A stretch of DNA of 64,000 nt. Source: Roseiarcus sp963809245 (GTDB lineage Bacteria; Pseudomonadota; Alphaproteobacteria; Rhizobiales; Beijerinckiaceae). A program made the position numbers and the translations under genes. Shown here one piece after another: positions 17,041 through 25,946 of this stretch. The stretch spans positions 434,001 through 498,000 of the forward strand of contig CAWEIU010000009.1 of the NCBI GenBank assembly GCA_963809245.1, in the 5' to 3' direction. The notes beneath the pieces are model-generated. The model was not told the DNA's origin and ran no database searches. It was given only the letters and a program-made list of their open reading frames with translations. Each line of letters opens with the position of its first letter. The stretch's first letter is position 1.

Positions 17041-18195
17041 CTATTGCATCCCCGGCAGCGTGCCCATGCCTTTGCACAGGATCGTCAGCATCACCTCGTC
17101 CGCGCCGCCCGCAATCGAGCCTAGGCGGAAGTCGCGGTAGGCGCGGCTCACCGACGTCTCCGACGTGAAACCCATGCCGCCCCAGAATTGCATGCAGGCG
17201 TCGGGCACTTCGCGTCCGAGCCGGCCGGCCTTCAATTTGGCCATGCTGGCGAGCTGGGTCATGTCTTGGCCGGCGATCATCGCCTCGGCGGCGCGATAGA
17301 TCAGCGAACGCAGCAACTCGACCTCGGTCTGCAATTCCGCGAGGCGGAAATGCACGACCTGATTGTCGAGGATGCTGCGGCCGAACGCCTTGCGCTGGCG
17401 CGCATAGGCGATTGTGTCGGCGATGATGCGCTCGTGCGCCTTCAGGCACGAGGCGGCCGCCCATAGCCTCTCCTCCTGGAACTGCATCATCTGATAGGTG
17501 AACCCCTGTCCCTCCTCGCCGATGCGGTTGCGCTTGGGAACGCGCACTTCGTCGAAGAAAATCTGCGCGGTGTCCGAGGAATGCATCCCGATCTTGTCGA
17601 TCCTGCGCGCCACCGTCACGCCTTTGCTCGTCATCGGCACGCAGATCAGCGATTTGTTGCGGTGTTTCGGGCCGTCGCTGGTATTGGCGAGCAGGCAAAT
17701 CCAGTCGGCCTGCGCGCCGTTGGTGATCCACATCTTGCCGCCCGTGATCACGTAGTCGTCGCCGTCGGAGCGCGCCGTGGTCTTGATGGCGGCGACGTCC
17801 GATCCAGCGCCCGGCTCCGAGACGCCGACGCAGGCGACGACATCGCCCGCGATCGCCGGGGCGAGAAATTCGCGCCGCACCGCGTCCGAGCCGAAGCGGG
17901 CCAGCGCCGGCGTCGCCATGTCGGTGTGGACGCCAATCGCCATCGGCACGCCGCCGCAGGCAATCGCACCGAGTTCCTCCGCCATCATCACGGCGTAGGA
18001 ATAGTCGAGCTCGAGGCCGCCGTATTCGCTCGGTTTGGTGAGGCCGAGAAAACCGAGCGCGCCGAGCTTCTTGAAGACCTCGTGCGCCGGAAAGGCCTGC
18101 GCTTGCTCCCATTCGTCGACGAACGGATTGATTTCGGCGGCGATGAACTTCTGCAGCGCGCGGCGCGCCTCCTCATGCTCGGGCGTGAACAGCAT
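17041..18195 (-). CDS. Acyl-CoA dehydrogenase (AtuD-like)
   Basis: A 384-residue FAD-dependent acyl-CoA dehydrogenase. Signatures are 'CVGVSEPGAGSDVAAIKTTA', 'GGKMWITNGAQADWICLLANT', 'KIGMHSSDTAQIFFDEVRVP', 'YARQRKAFGRSILDNQVVHFRLAEL' and 'MQFWGGMGFTSETSVSRAYRD'. The N-terminus ('FTPEHEEARRALQKFIAAEINPFVDEWE') and the 'GGVPMAIGVHTDMATPALARFGSD' block resemble the citronellyl-CoA dehydrogenase AtuD group, but this is recall, not a search. It lies convergent to the thioesterase gene. Complete and apparently functional. Confidence 0.85.
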   Translation of the reverse strand: MLFTPEHEEARRALQKFIAAEINPFVDEWEQAQAFPAHEVFKKLGALGFLGLTKPSEYGGLELDYSYAVMMAEELGAIACGGVPMAIGVHTDMATPALARFGSDAVRREFLAPAIAGDVVACVGVSEPGAGSDVAAIKTTARSDGDDYVITGGKMWITNGAQADWICLLANTSDGPKHRNKSLICVPMTSKGVTVARRIDKIGMHSSDTAQIFFDEVRVPKRNRIGEEGQGFTYQMMQFQEERLWAAASCLKAHERIIADTIAYARQRKAFGRSILDNQVVHFRLAELQTEVELLRSLIYRAAEAMIAGQDMTQLASMAKLKAGRLGREVPDACMQFWGGMGFTSETSVSRAYRDFRLGSIAGGADEVMLTILCKGMGTLPGMQ

Positions 18196-18315
18196 GGTCG
18201 TCTCCTCCGACGCCGGTCGCGCTTCACCCTTGGCGTGGGGAGACCGCCAACTCGGCGATCACGATAGACGGTCAGCGGCGCATCCGCGAGGCTGGCGGCC
18301 TGAACGCCCGCCTTT

Positions 18316-18975
18316 TTACTTCTGTCGCTTGTGCAGGCGGCCCTTCCAGCGCTGGCCCGGCTTCGGCTCGACGCCGCGCACGTAGCGATCGAGAATTCGG
18401 CGATGGCGCGCCTGCCGCGCTTCGAGACGTTCGGCCTGCGAGGACTCTGCAACCGGTTCGGGCCGCTTTTCGTTCACTGCGCGCGCCGCCAGGGCGTCGG
18501 CGAGCGCCCGGATGATCGCGCCCTCGCGCGGCGGCGCCGGTTGCGGCGCAACTTCGGCGGCCTTTTCCACTGTCGCGGTCCGGCGTCTTGCCGGGACTTT
18601 CTGATGCGGCGTGGCGACCGGCGCGACGAGTTCGGGCTCGGGATCCGGCGTCGGAGTTTCGATTTCGATCGGCTGCAGCACCGCTTCGAGTTTGCGCGGG
18701 CGCCTGCGCGGCGGCTCGGCAATCTCGATCGTCCCGACTGGCTCGATCTCGGCGAGGCTCGGCAGGATGCGGCCTGATGGGCGAAGCGGAGCGGGCGGCG
18801 GGACGGCCGGCTTGGTCTCTAGCTTGGGCTCCAGCTCCAGCACTAGCGGCGCCGCGACTGCTTCGGCCGCCGCCGCGGCGAATCTGGGGTCCTCGAGCCA
18901 GGATTTTGCTTGGCCATTCGTCGATCGTCGTTGCCGTCGGACCTCGACGACAAAATGGGGAGGCGGTCGCTTCAT
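18316..18975 (-). CDS. Hypothetical proline/arginine-rich protein
   Basis: A 219-residue protein not recognised as a known enzyme. The N-terminus 'MKRPPPHFVVEVRRQRRS' and the C-terminus 'HRRILDRYVRGVEPKPGQRWKGRLHKRQK' look conserved and basic. The middle (~40-150) is a low-complexity Pro/Glu/Ala linker ('PAVPPPAPLRP', 'TPTPDPEPELVAP'). No signal peptide or membrane segment. This layout suggests a disordered linker between two short basic ends, possibly nucleic-acid binding, but the function is unknown. Confidence 0.6.
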   Translation of the reverse strand: MKRPPPHFVVEVRRQRRSTNGQAKSWLEDPRFAAAAAEAVAAPLVLELEPKLETKPAVPPPAPLRPSGRILPSLAEIEPVGTIEIAEPPRRRPRKLEAVLQPIEIETPTPDPEPELVAPVATPHQKVPARRRTATVEKAAEVAPQPAPPREGAIIRALADALAARAVNEKRPEPVAESSQAERLEARQARHRRILDRYVRGVEPKPGQRWKGRLHKRQK

Positions 18976-19369
18976 CAGAGCCTTCGACGTTCAGCGCCCA
19001 GTCGAATGATCATGAGGCAGGTGGAAAGTCGCACGCGAACTCAGGGCGCAAGTCTGAGCCAGCAGAAGGGCAAAGCGGCCAAAAAAGCAATATCGCATCA
19101 ATTGACAATCGCGAGAGGTCACAGCCGCTAACCCGGCATTAACCCTATCCGAGGCTTAAGTGAGCCGATAAAAAAAGTGCGCCGCACAGGTCCCCGCGCA
19201 TTCGAAACAATTGGGTTTTCTGGGGCCAATCGGCGTTGGGGACGCAGTCGCCGGCTCGGGCGCGCGCGGGGCGAGCCCAAGTTTCGGCCCATTTTCGGTG
19301 CAGACCCGCGGCCGAGCCACGGTCGCCAAACAAGATCAACGTTCCCCGCTGCGAGAGGTTCCCTCGACC
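18976..19369. promoter_or_regulatory. Intergenic region upstream of tolQRAB
   Basis: About 390 bases between the divergent hypothetical gene and tolQ. It includes a comparatively AT-rich stretch near 19079-19175. It likely contains the tol operon promoter. An in-frame upstream extension of tolQ (from 19211) exists but is not family-like. No palindrome or riboswitch seen. Confidence 0.4.
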
Positions 19370-20095
19370 ATGAACGCCACCGACGCCGCCGCCGCGGCTG
19401 CCGCCGACCCGGAAACGACCCTGCTCTCGATGTTCTGGTCGGCGCATATCGTCGTCAAGATCGTCATGCTCGGGCTGCTCGGCTCTTCGTTTTGGAGCTG
19501 GACCATCATCGTCAACAAGACGCTGCTGTTCGCCCGGTTTCGCCGCGCGATGGACAGTTTCGAACAGGTGTTCTGGTCGGGTCAGTCGCTGGAGGAACTC
19601 TACGCCTCGCTGGCGCAGCGGCCGAATTCCGGCGCGGCGAGCCTCTTCGTCTCGGCGATGCGGGAATGGAAGCGCTCCTTCCAGAACGCCAGCGCCTCGT
19701 TCCGCGGCCTTCATGCGCGTCTCGACAAGGTGCTCGACGTTTCGATCGCCCGAGAGGTGGAACGGCTCGAATCCAATCTTCTGTTCCTCGCCACCGTCGC
19801 CTCCGCGGGCCCCTTCGTCGGGCTCTTCGGCACGGTCTGGGGCATCATGACCGCCTTCCGCTCGATCGCCGCCTCCAAGAACACCTCGCTCGCGGTGGTC
19901 GCGCCTGGCATCGCCGAGGCGCTGTTCGCCACCGCGATCGGCCTCTTCGCGGCGATCCCAGCGCTGATCGCCTACAACAAGCTGCAGGGCGACGTCGCGC
20001 GGGCGCAGGCGCGGATGGAGAGCTTCGCCGACGAGTTCTCTTCGATCCTGTCGCGGCAGATCGACCAGCACGTGGCCAACGACCGCGCGGCCTAA
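19370..20095 (+). CDS. tolQ: Tol-Pal system protein TolQ
   Basis: A 241-residue inner-membrane proton-channel subunit of the Tol-Pal system, which uses proton motive force to constrict the outer membrane at division. Three membrane segments are visible: 'IVVKIVMLGLLGSSFWSWTIIV', 'LLFLATVASAGPFVGLFGTVWGIM' and 'GIAEALFATAIGLFAAIPALIAYN'. The loop motif 'GPFVGLFGTVWGIMTAF' is diagnostic of TolQ/ExbB. The ATG at 19370 is chosen over upstream in-frame starts on family length. First gene of tolQ-tolR-tolA-tolB. Confidence 0.92.
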   Translation: MNATDAAAAAAADPETTLLSMFWSAHIVVKIVMLGLLGSSFWSWTIIVNKTLLFARFRRAMDSFEQVFWSGQSLEELYASLAQRPNSGAASLFVSAMREWKRSFQNASASFRGLHARLDKVLDVSIAREVERLESNLLFLATVASAGPFVGLFGTVWGIMTAFRSIAASKNTSLAVVAPGIAEALFATAIGLFAAIPALIAYNKLQGDVARAQARMESFADEFSSILSRQIDQHVANDRAA

Positions 20096-20125
20096 AGCCC
20101 GGGACAGTCTAAAGGGGGTAGCCTC

Positions 20126-20572
20126 ATGGGAATGTCAGTCGGCGGAGCGCGCAAGAGCGGACGCGGCCGGCGCGGAGTGCCGCGCTACGGCGCCATGGCC
20201 GACATCAACATGACGCCGTTCATCGACGTCATGCTGGTGCTGCTCATCATCTTCATGGTCGCCGCGCCGCTGCTGACGAGCGGCGTCGCGGTCGATCTGC
20301 CGCAGGCGAAGGCCGGCCCGCTCAACGTCGACCAGAAGCCGATCGCCATCGCGCTCAACGATCAGGGGCAGGTGTTCCTGATGGACCAGCCGGTCGCCGA
20401 CGCGGAACTTGTCGACAAGATGAAGGCGCTCGGCGGCGCGGCGGAGGACCAGCGGGTCTATCTGCGCGCCTCCAAGGCCGTGCCCTATGGGCGCGTCGCC
20501 GAGATCATGGGCCAGGTGACGACCGCGGGCTACAAGAAGGTGGCGCTCGTCACCCAGCCGGACAAGCAGTAG
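20126..20572 (+). CDS. tolR: Tol-Pal system protein TolR
   Basis: A 148-residue TolR/ExbD-family protein. It has a short cytoplasmic N-terminus and a single membrane helix with the conserved Asp ('ADINMTPFIDVMLVLLIIFMVAAPLL', residues ~26-51). A periplasmic domain follows that probably binds peptidoglycan ('VYLRASKAVPYGRVAEIMGQV'). It works with TolQ as the proton-driven stator. It follows tolQ by 30 bases and precedes tolA by 13. Confidence 0.93.
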   Translation: MGMSVGGARKSGRGRRGVPRYGAMADINMTPFIDVMLVLLIIFMVAAPLLTSGVAVDLPQAKAGPLNVDQKPIAIALNDQGQVFLMDQPVADAELVDKMKALGGAAEDQRVYLRASKAVPYGRVAEIMGQVTTAGYKKVALVTQPDKQ

Positions 20573-20585
20573 GGCGGGGTCTGGC

Positions 20586-21619
20586 TTGAGCGACCAGCCG
20601 TCGAAATCAGGACTGATCACTTCCGGCGCGCTGCACGGCGGGCTGCTGGCGTTCCTTGTCCTTGGCTTCGCACCCGCGCCCAAGTTCGACGACGCGACCG
20701 AGTCGATCCCGGTCACGACCGTCACGCAAACGCAGTTCAACGAGATCATGAACGGCGAGAAGGACGCCCAGCCGGTCAAGGAACCCCCTCCGCAGCCCAC
20801 CCACGAGGCCGCGGCGCCGCCCCCGCCACCGTCCCCGCCTTTGCCGCCGACGCCGCCGCCGGAGGTCAAGACGGCCGAGGAGACGCCGCCTCCGCCGCCG
20901 GAGCAGACGCCGCCCCCGCCGCCTCCGAAGCCTGCGCCGCCAGAGGCCGCGCCGCCGCCCAAGCCGCTGGCGGACGACGCGCCGCCGACCCCCGCTCCCC
21001 CGCCCAAGCCTGCGGCGGAGCGACGCCGCCTGCGCCGCCGACGAGGCCCGTCGCGGAGGCCAAGCCCTCGCCGCCCGTGCGCCCGAAGGCGCGCCCGCCT
21101 GAGAAGCCGGAGAAGTTCAAGCCCGACCAGGTCGCCAAGCTGCTCGAGAAGGCGAAGCCGGACGAAGAGAGGCCGCAGAAGGCCTATGATCTGAAAGCGA
21201 TCGCCAAGCTGATCGGCCAGAGCCTGAGTAAGCCGTCCCCCGAGCCGGCGAGCGCCGCGGCGACGCCGCAGGGCCTGCCGACCCAGCACGCGGCGCGCAT
21301 GTCGCCTTCGCTATCCGCCGCGCTCGACGCTTGGCTCACCGACGCCTATCTCAGTTGCTGGACGCCGCCGCCGACGATGCCGGACGGGGATCCCTATGTT
21401 GCGCAGGTGCGCGTTTCCTTCAATGCCGACGGGACCCTCTCGGGCCAACCCGCCTTGCTGAACCCGCCGACCGATCCCGCTTGGCGGCCCCACGCGGAAA
21501 GCGCGGTGCGCGCGGTGCTCAAATGCAATCCCTTGCGCGTGCCGCCGCAATATCTTCCCTACTTCGAGCAATGGCGCACCAAGACCGTCCACTTCGATCC
21601 GCAGAGCGCGCTCGGATGA
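20586..21619 (+). CDS. tolA: Tol-Pal system protein TolA, interrupted by a single-base frameshift
   Basis: TolA connects the TolQR motor to the outer membrane. The first frame (20586, TTG start) gives the N-terminal anchor ('GLITSGALHGGLLAFLVLGFAP') and a long Pro-rich linker up to about residue 145. The periplasmic C-terminal domain is encoded in the -1 frame ('SPSLSAALDAWLTDAYLSCW', 'PYVAQVRVSFNADGTLSGQP', 'AVRAVLKCNPLRVPPQYLPYF', ending 21619). Re-reading the g at 21020 joins the frames smoothly ('PKPAAEATPPAPPTRPV'), so one base is missing relative to an intact gene. No slippery heptamer is evident. tolQ, tolR and tolB are intact, so a sequence error in this GC-rich repeat is likelier than true loss. 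Confidence 0.82.
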
Positions 21620-21748
21620 GACGGGGGACGGTCGCGACTTTTCTCTTACCCAGTGGGAGAGGGCGGCGGATGGGTCGCCCGACGCTCGCCATCGGCGAGC
21701 GGGAAACCCTCAAACAACATCAATTCGAAACAGCGAGACTGAGCCGTC

Positions 21749-23050
21749 ATGATGATCGATAAGGCATTTCTCCGCCTCGCCGCCGCGCTCTTCGCCGTCG
21801 GCCTGGCCACGTCCGCCGAGGCGGCGGGCGACGTCTACGTCCATGCGGGCGCCAATTTCACTCCGGTCACCATCGCGGTGACGCCGTTCGCGGGCGACGA
21901 GACCGGATCGAAGTTGGGCGCCGTGCTGGTCAACGATTTCGCCCATTCGATCTTCCTGACGCCGCTCAATCCGACGAGCTTTCCCGAGAACATCACCAAT
22001 CCCGACGCGCGGCCGAACATCGACGCCTGGAAGACGGTCAACGCGCAGTTCGTGCTCACGGGGCGCGTATCGAGCGCGGGCGGACGCATCTCGGCGCAAT
22101 TCCGCCTGTGGGACACCGCGACGGGCCAGCAGGTCGCCGGCCAGCAATATACGACCGATCAGGCGAACGGGCGCCGCGTCGCCCATCTCATCGCCGACGC
22201 GACCTTCTCGCGCATCACCGGCGAGAAGGGCTTCTTCGATTCGCGCGTCGTGTTCGTCGACGAGACCGGCTCGAAGGAGAAGCGCCGCAAGCGGCTCGCC
22301 GTGATGGACATGGACGGCGCCAATGTGAGGTACCTCACGACCGGCGAAAAGCTGGCTGTGACGCCGCAATTCTCGCCCTCGGCGCAGCAGGTGGCGTTCA
22401 TGTGGTTCGGCGAATCCGATCCGAAGGTGACGTTGCTCAATCTCGAGAACGGCCAGCGCCAGGTGGCGGGCAATTTCCCGGGGATGACCTTCGCGCCGCG
22501 CTTTTCGCCCGACGGCCAGCGGATCGTCATGTCGCTGTCGGAGGGCTCGGCCGCGCACCTCTACACGATGGACATCGCAAGCCATGCGACGACCCGGCTG
22601 ACCGACGACTCCGGCATCGACACCTCTCCCTGCTACTCCCCCGACGGTTCGCAGATCGTCTTCGAATCCGATCGCGGCGGCACGCAGCAGATCTACGTGA
22701 TGAGCGCGAGCGGCGGCCCGGCCACGCGCATTTCGTTCGGCGACGGGCGCTATTCGACGCCGGTGTGGTCGCCGCGCGGCGATCTCATCGCCTTCACCCG
22801 CCAGAAGGACGGCCAGTTCGGCATCGGCGTGATGAAGCCGGACGGCACGGGCGAGCGCATCATCACCGAGGGCTATCACAACGAGGGCCCGACGTTCTCG
22901 CCCAACGGGCTGTTCCTAATGTTCTTCCGCGACCCGGGCGGCGAGACAGGCGCCAAGATCTACATGGCCGACATCTTCGGCCACGGCGAATTCGTCGTGC
23001 CGACGCCCGACTATGCGAGCGACCCGTCGTGGGGGCCGTTGATGAAGTGA
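21749..23050 (+). CDS. tolB: Tol-Pal system beta-propeller protein TolB
   Basis: A 433-residue periplasmic protein with a Sec signal ('AFLRLAAALFAVGLATSAEAA'). An N-terminal alpha/beta domain ('ITNPDARPNIDAWKTVNAQFVLTGRV') is followed by a six-bladed beta-propeller made of 'PxFSPDGxxIxF'-type repeats ('APRFSPDGQRIVMS', 'SPCYSPDGSQIVFESDR', 'TPVWSPRGDLIAFTR', 'GPTFSPNGLFLMF'). TolB binds Pal and TolA and completes the tol cluster. pal, usually next, is not adjacent here; a cytochrome oxidase operon follows instead. ATG pair at 21749 and 21752. Confidence 0.93.
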   Translation: MMIDKAFLRLAAALFAVGLATSAEAAGDVYVHAGANFTPVTIAVTPFAGDETGSKLGAVLVNDFAHSIFLTPLNPTSFPENITNPDARPNIDAWKTVNAQFVLTGRVSSAGGRISAQFRLWDTATGQQVAGQQYTTDQANGRRVAHLIADATFSRITGEKGFFDSRVVFVDETGSKEKRRKRLAVMDMDGANVRYLTTGEKLAVTPQFSPSAQQVAFMWFGESDPKVTLLNLENGQRQVAGNFPGMTFAPRFSPDGQRIVMSLSEGSAAHLYTMDIASHATTRLTDDSGIDTSPCYSPDGSQIVFESDRGGTQQIYVMSASGGPATRISFGDGRYSTPVWSPRGDLIAFTRQKDGQFGIGVMKPDGTGERIITEGYHNEGPTFSPNGLFLMFFRDPGGETGAKIYMADIFGHGEFVVPTPDYASDPSWGPLMK

Positions 23051-23068
23051 AGGCGTCGCCCTTCGCGT

Positions 23069-23096
23069 AAGGAGCGCCGCTTCGGGCCCGCTCCTT
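23069..23096 (+). terminator. Possible terminator hairpin after tolB
   Basis: The inverted repeat aaggagcg / cgctcctt (23069-23076 with 23089-23096) with a 12-base loop lies just after the tolB stop. Only a weak T-rich tail follows, so termination is tentative. Confidence 0.35.
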
Positions 23097-23352
23097 GCTC
23101 CTCTATTCGGGCGAACCGCTCTGACGGCGCCGGTTTGTCCGCTTTCCCTACGCCAAAAAAACGGCGCAATATAAGGCCAGCGTCCCATTGCTACGGGGGT
23201 CGAGCGACGAGGTTATCGATCTGCGGCGTCGTATGCACGAACCGTATCGTGGTGGGGCCGGATAGGCTCCGACGCTGAGGCTTCAAACAAAATCGACGAC
23301 CAGCGGCGCAGCAAAGCGATGCCTGCGCCCACGACGATTTCGGGAGGCCGCA
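23097..23352. promoter_or_regulatory. Intergenic region upstream of the cytochrome oxidase operon
   Basis: Together with the hairpin before it, about 300 bases separate tolB from coxB. There is a short A-run near 23154-23161 and no coding potential. The promoter for the oxidase genes is presumably here. No operator identified. Confidence 0.35.
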
Positions 23353-24264
23353 ATGCCGAGCAGAAGAGACGTGGTTGCGTTCGTCGCGATCGCAGTCGTC
23401 GTCGGCGGCGTCGCGGCCGCGTTTGGCGCAATCTCGATGATCGACGTCGTGCAGGCGTCCAAGCGCGTTGTGTCCAACGGGCCGATCGTGGGGGAACCGG
23501 TCGATTGGGAGTTGAACTTTCAGTGGCCGCACGCCGATTTGCAGCGGGGATTGTACAACTTCCATAACTTCCTTTTGGGGATCGATTTGGCGATCTGCTC
23601 GCTGGTCGCGACGCTGTTGCTCTTCGTCGCCTGGCGGTACCGCGCAACCCGCAATCCGGTTCCCAGCACAGTCACCCACAACACCGTTCTCGAGGTTTTC
23701 TGGACGGTCGCGCCGGTTCTGGTGCTGGTTGCGATCAGTATTCCGTCGTTCCGGCTTCTCGATCTCGTCAACATCCCGCCGCCGGCGGGTCTGGTCCTCA
23801 AAGTCACCGGCCATCAATGGTACTGGGAGTACGCCTATCCGCAGAATGGCGGGGTCGACATCTCCAGCCTCATCGTGCCCGAGGACAAGCTGCCGCCGAC
23901 GCAACCGGGTCAGCGGCTGCTGGCGGTCGACAATGACGCAGTGGTGCCGGTGGATACGGACATCCTGGTGCAGATTACCGGAGCCGACGTCATACATTCC
24001 TTCATGGTTCCCTCGATCGGCGTGCAGAAATACGCCATTCCCGGTCGGTTGAACGAGACGTGGACCCGCATTGAGCGCGAGGGCGTCTATTACGGGCAAT
24101 GCTCACAAATCTGCGGCGTCAATCACGCCTTCATGCCAATCGCGATCCGCGTCGTGTCGAAGCAAGCGTTTCGAGATTGGATTGAAAAGGAGCGGGGCCA
24201 AACGTCGTCGCGCGGCGACACGCGCGAGGCCTCCGCCCGGCAAACGGCGGAGGGTCGGCCATGA
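23353..24264 (+). CDS. ctaC: Cytochrome c oxidase subunit II
   Basis: A 303-residue copper-A subunit of an aa3-type oxidase. Membrane segments are 'VAFVAIAVVVGGVAAAFGAI', 'FLLGIDLAICSLVATLLLFVAW' and 'EVFWTVAPVLVLVAISIPSF'. The periplasmic cupredoxin domain has the CuA ligands 'GADVIHSF' (His) and 'GQCSQICGVNHAFM' (two Cys, His, Met). The aromatic patch 'HQWYWEYAYP' for electron entry is present. The stop overlaps the subunit I start by four bases (ATGA), so translation is coupled. Ribosome site 'gggaggccgca'. Subunit III, heme A synthase and assembly factors are not nearby. Confidence 0.93.
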   Translation: MPSRRDVVAFVAIAVVVGGVAAAFGAISMIDVVQASKRVVSNGPIVGEPVDWELNFQWPHADLQRGLYNFHNFLLGIDLAICSLVATLLLFVAWRYRATRNPVPSTVTHNTVLEVFWTVAPVLVLVAISIPSFRLLDLVNIPPPAGLVLKVTGHQWYWEYAYPQNGGVDISSLIVPEDKLPPTQPGQRLLAVDNDAVVPVDTDILVQITGADVIHSFMVPSIGVQKYAIPGRLNETWTRIEREGVYYGQCSQICGVNHAFMPIAIRVVSKQAFRDWIEKERGQTSSRGDTREASARQTAEGRP

Positions 24265-25868
24265 CGGACGAACCGCTTGAGACCCATGCTCACCCGCCGG
24301 CGGGTTTTGCTCGGCGATGGCTCGCAGCGACCAATCACAAAGACATTGGACGCCTCTATCTGATGTCTGCGACGGTCGCGGGCGTCATCGCGGTAGGCTT
24401 GTCGATCCTGATGCGCATCGAACTGCAATCGCCCGGCGCGCATTTCTTGCGCGATGCGGCGGGCAATCCCGACGGCCAGCTTTACAACGTCATCGTCACT
24501 GCTCACGGCCTGCTGATGATGTTCTTCGTGATCATTCCCGCGATGTTCGGGGGCTTCGGAAATTTCTTCGTGCCGTTGCTGATCGGCGCGCCGGACATGG
24601 CCTTTCCGCGCCTCAACAATCTCAGCTTCTGGATGTTCGTCGCCGGGTTCACGATGCTGATGTCGTCCTTGTTCGTCGGCGGAGGTCCGGGAACGGGATG
24701 GACGCTCTATCCGCCGCTCTCGGGGCCTGTCGGACACCCCGGACCGGCGGTCGACATGGCGATCTTGTCGCTCCACATGTCGGGCTCGTCGTCGATCCTC
24801 GCGTCGATCAACTTCATCGCAACGATCCTCAACATGCGCGCGCCCGGCATGTCGATGCATCGCATTCCCCTGTTCGTGTGGGCGATCCTCGTCACTGCGT
24901 TTCTGATGATCCTGTCGTTGCCGGTGCTAGCCGGCGCCCTCACGATGCTGCTGACCGACCGCAACTTCGCGACCACTTTTTTCGACCCGAGCGGCGGCGG
25001 CGATCCGCTCTTGTTCCAGCATCTGTTCTGGTTCTTCGGTCACCCCGAAGTCTACATGATGATCCTGCCCGCCTTCGGCGTGATCAGCCAGGTCGTCGCG
25101 ACCTTCAGCCGCAAAGCGATCTTCGGCTACCTCGGCATGGTCTACGCGCTCGTCGCGATCGGGGCGATTGGGTTCATCGTTTGGGCGCACCACATGTTCG
25201 TCACAGGGATCAACCTCCCTGCGCAGCAGTACTTCTCGTTTGCGACCATGGTGATCGCCGTGCCGACCGGCATCAAAGTGTTCTCGTGGATCGCAACGAT
25301 GTGGGGCGGATCGATCGATTTCAAAACGCCGATGCTATGGGCGTTGGGCTTTATCTTCGTATTCACCGTCGGAGGCGTGACGGGCGTCAACCTCGCTTCG
25401 GCAAGCTTCGACGTGATCGCGCACAACACCTACTACGTCGTCGCACATTTTCATTACGTGATGTCGCTCGGCGCCGCCTTCGGTCTCTTTGCCGGTCTTT
25501 ATTATTGGATCGGGAAGATGACCGGGCGGCAATATCCGGAATGGGCGGGCAAGCTCCATTTTTGGGCCACCTTCGTGAGCGTCAACCTGACCTTCTTCCC
25601 GATGCACATGCTGGGCGCCGCGGGCATGCCGAGGCGCGTCCTCGACTATCCCGACGCCTTCGCCGGCTGGAATTTCCTGGTTTCGATTGGCGCTTATCTC
25701 GGCGCTGCATCGTTCGTGTTCGGCCTCGGCGTATTCGCCTATACGTTATTCGCCGGCCGCCGCGTGACCGAGGACAATTATTGGGGCGCCGGCGCGACTT
25801 CGCTCGAGTGGACGGTGCCGACGCCCGCGCCGTTGCATACGTTCAGCACGCTGCCGATCGTGCGCTGA
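24261..25868 (+). CDS. ctaD: Cytochrome c oxidase subunit I
   Basis: A 535-residue catalytic subunit of a heme-copper oxidase. The heme a ligand is in 'VTAHGLLMMFF'. The CuB/cross-link motif 'WFFGHPEVYMMILPAFG' has the D-channel Glu and Tyr of A1-type enzymes. 'VWAHHMFVTG' (CuB His pair) and 'VVAHFHYVMSLG' (heme a3 and a ligands) are present. About twelve membrane segments. These features place it in the proton-pumping A family. It is translationally coupled to subunit II. Because subunit III and assembly genes are absent here, this is either an accessory oxidase or relies on distant genes. Confidence 0.94.
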   Translation: MTDEPLETHAHPPAGFARRWLAATNHKDIGRLYLMSATVAGVIAVGLSILMRIELQSPGAHFLRDAAGNPDGQLYNVIVTAHGLLMMFFVIIPAMFGGFGNFFVPLLIGAPDMAFPRLNNLSFWMFVAGFTMLMSSLFVGGGPGTGWTLYPPLSGPVGHPGPAVDMAILSLHMSGSSSILASINFIATILNMRAPGMSMHRIPLFVWAILVTAFLMILSLPVLAGALTMLLTDRNFATTFFDPSGGGDPLLFQHLFWFFGHPEVYMMILPAFGVISQVVATFSRKAIFGYLGMVYALVAIGAIGFIVWAHHMFVTGINLPAQQYFSFATMVIAVPTGIKVFSWIATMWGGSIDFKTPMLWALGFIFVFTVGGVTGVNLASASFDVIAHNTYYVVAHFHYVMSLGAAFGLFAGLYYWIGKMTGRQYPEWAGKLHFWATFVSVNLTFFPMHMLGAAGMPRRVLDYPDAFAGWNFLVSIGAYLGAASFVFGLGVFAYTLFAGRRVTEDNYWGAGATSLEWTVPTPAPLHTFSTLPIVR

Positions 25869-25946
25869 CGCGCGTCCTGCCGTCTGTCTCTTGCCTTCCG
25901 CCGCCGACCGGGGTCTCATGGCGCCTCACCCGACGGGGCCTTCGCG

